A stretch of 7,444 nt of DNA from DASZGI01 sp035938995 (GTDB taxonomy: Bacteria; Actinomycetota; Actinomycetes; Streptomycetales; Catenulisporaceae): the NCBI RefSeq assembly GCF_035938995.1, contig NZ_DASZGI010000325.1:1-7444 (forward strand). The letters are read 5' to 3'. Below the pieces are notes generated by a model. That model was not told the origin of the DNA, made no database searches, and saw only the letters and a program-made list of their open reading frames with translations. Shown piece after piece: positions 7,332 through 7,444 of this stretch. Numbering within the stretch: the stretch's first letter is position 1; each line of letters begins with the position of its first letter. The position numbers and the translations under genes were made by a program.

Positions 7332-7444
7332 TGCTGCTCGTACTTCTCCTTGAGGCCGCGCAATATCGACACCGTATCCTCGACGGTTGGCTCGGAAACG
7401 TAGACCGGCTGGAATCGCCGCGCCAGGGCGGCATCTTTTTCGAC
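7286..7444 (-). pseudogene. clpB: Inverted internal fragment of an alphaproteobacterial-type clpB
   Basis: Read on the minus strand from the window edge, 53 codons without interruption give VEKDAALARRFQPVYV, SEPTVEDTVSILRGLKEKY and EQHHGVRITDSAIVAAAT. This is the conserved ClpB segment that should directly follow the + strand copy. The wording (ARRFQPV, SEPTVEDTVSILRGLKEKYEQHH) is that of alphaproteobacterial ClpB. At 7286 homology ends, where LSNRYI-like sequence would be expected, and the minus frame runs into the antisense of the + strand gene. VEKDAAL is encoded on both strands but with four synonymous differences in 21 bases, so the two pieces come from different clpB copies. Confidence 0.88.

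Overview
The window is high-GC DNA with strongly G/C-ending codons. It carries the classic actinomycete heat-shock layout dnaK-grpE-dnaJ-hspR with HspR operators (HAIR elements) in front of dnaK, so the backbone is from an actinomycete. The proteins look close to Streptomyces and mycobacterial family members, but I cannot name a genus.

Layout: (1) 3-101, the last codons of an unidentified upstream gene. (2) 79-1392, hutI, imidazolonepropionase of histidine degradation, with an unusual N-terminal insertion that contains a cluster of DnaA-box-like sites. A near-identical inverted pair of such sites recurs at the 3' end of the gene. (3) 1393-1634, an intergenic control region holding weak hairpins, a perfect 15-bp palindrome, an array of four alternating HAIR half-sites and a vegetative-type promoter for dnaK. 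(4) 1635-5924, dnaK, grpE, dnaJ and hspR, all on the + strand. A strong GC-rich hairpin lies between dnaK and grpE, and dnaJ/hspR overlap by 4 bp. (5) 5925-6296, a 372-bp gap without a gene, which looks like a small terminal-inverted-repeat (MITE-like) element filled with hairpins, followed by the clpB leader. (6) 6297-7444, the 5' part of clpB, which is broken.

Functionally, DnaK, DnaJ and GrpE form the Hsp70 chaperone cycle, ClpB is its disaggregase partner, and HspR is the repressor that by family precedent uses DnaK as co-repressor in a feedback loop. The HAIR array upstream of dnaK fits that circuit. No HAIR element is visible upstream of clpB, although clpB is a HspR target in other actinomycetes.

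The most striking feature is the right end. The clpB N-terminal half is actinobacterial in character. Within the conserved Walker A region the protein becomes alphaproteobacterial in character. At about 7286 the reading frame then jumps into another alphaproteobacterial-type clpB piece running on the opposite strand. The short stretch encoded by both pieces uses different synonymous codons, so they are different gene copies. I read this as a chimeric or misassembled contig end built on a conserved gene, not as new biology, and the last ~500 bases should not be trusted as part of this genome. I found no convincing undescribed system; the best biological leads are the DnaA-box-like repeats in hutI and the MITE-like element between hspR and clpB.
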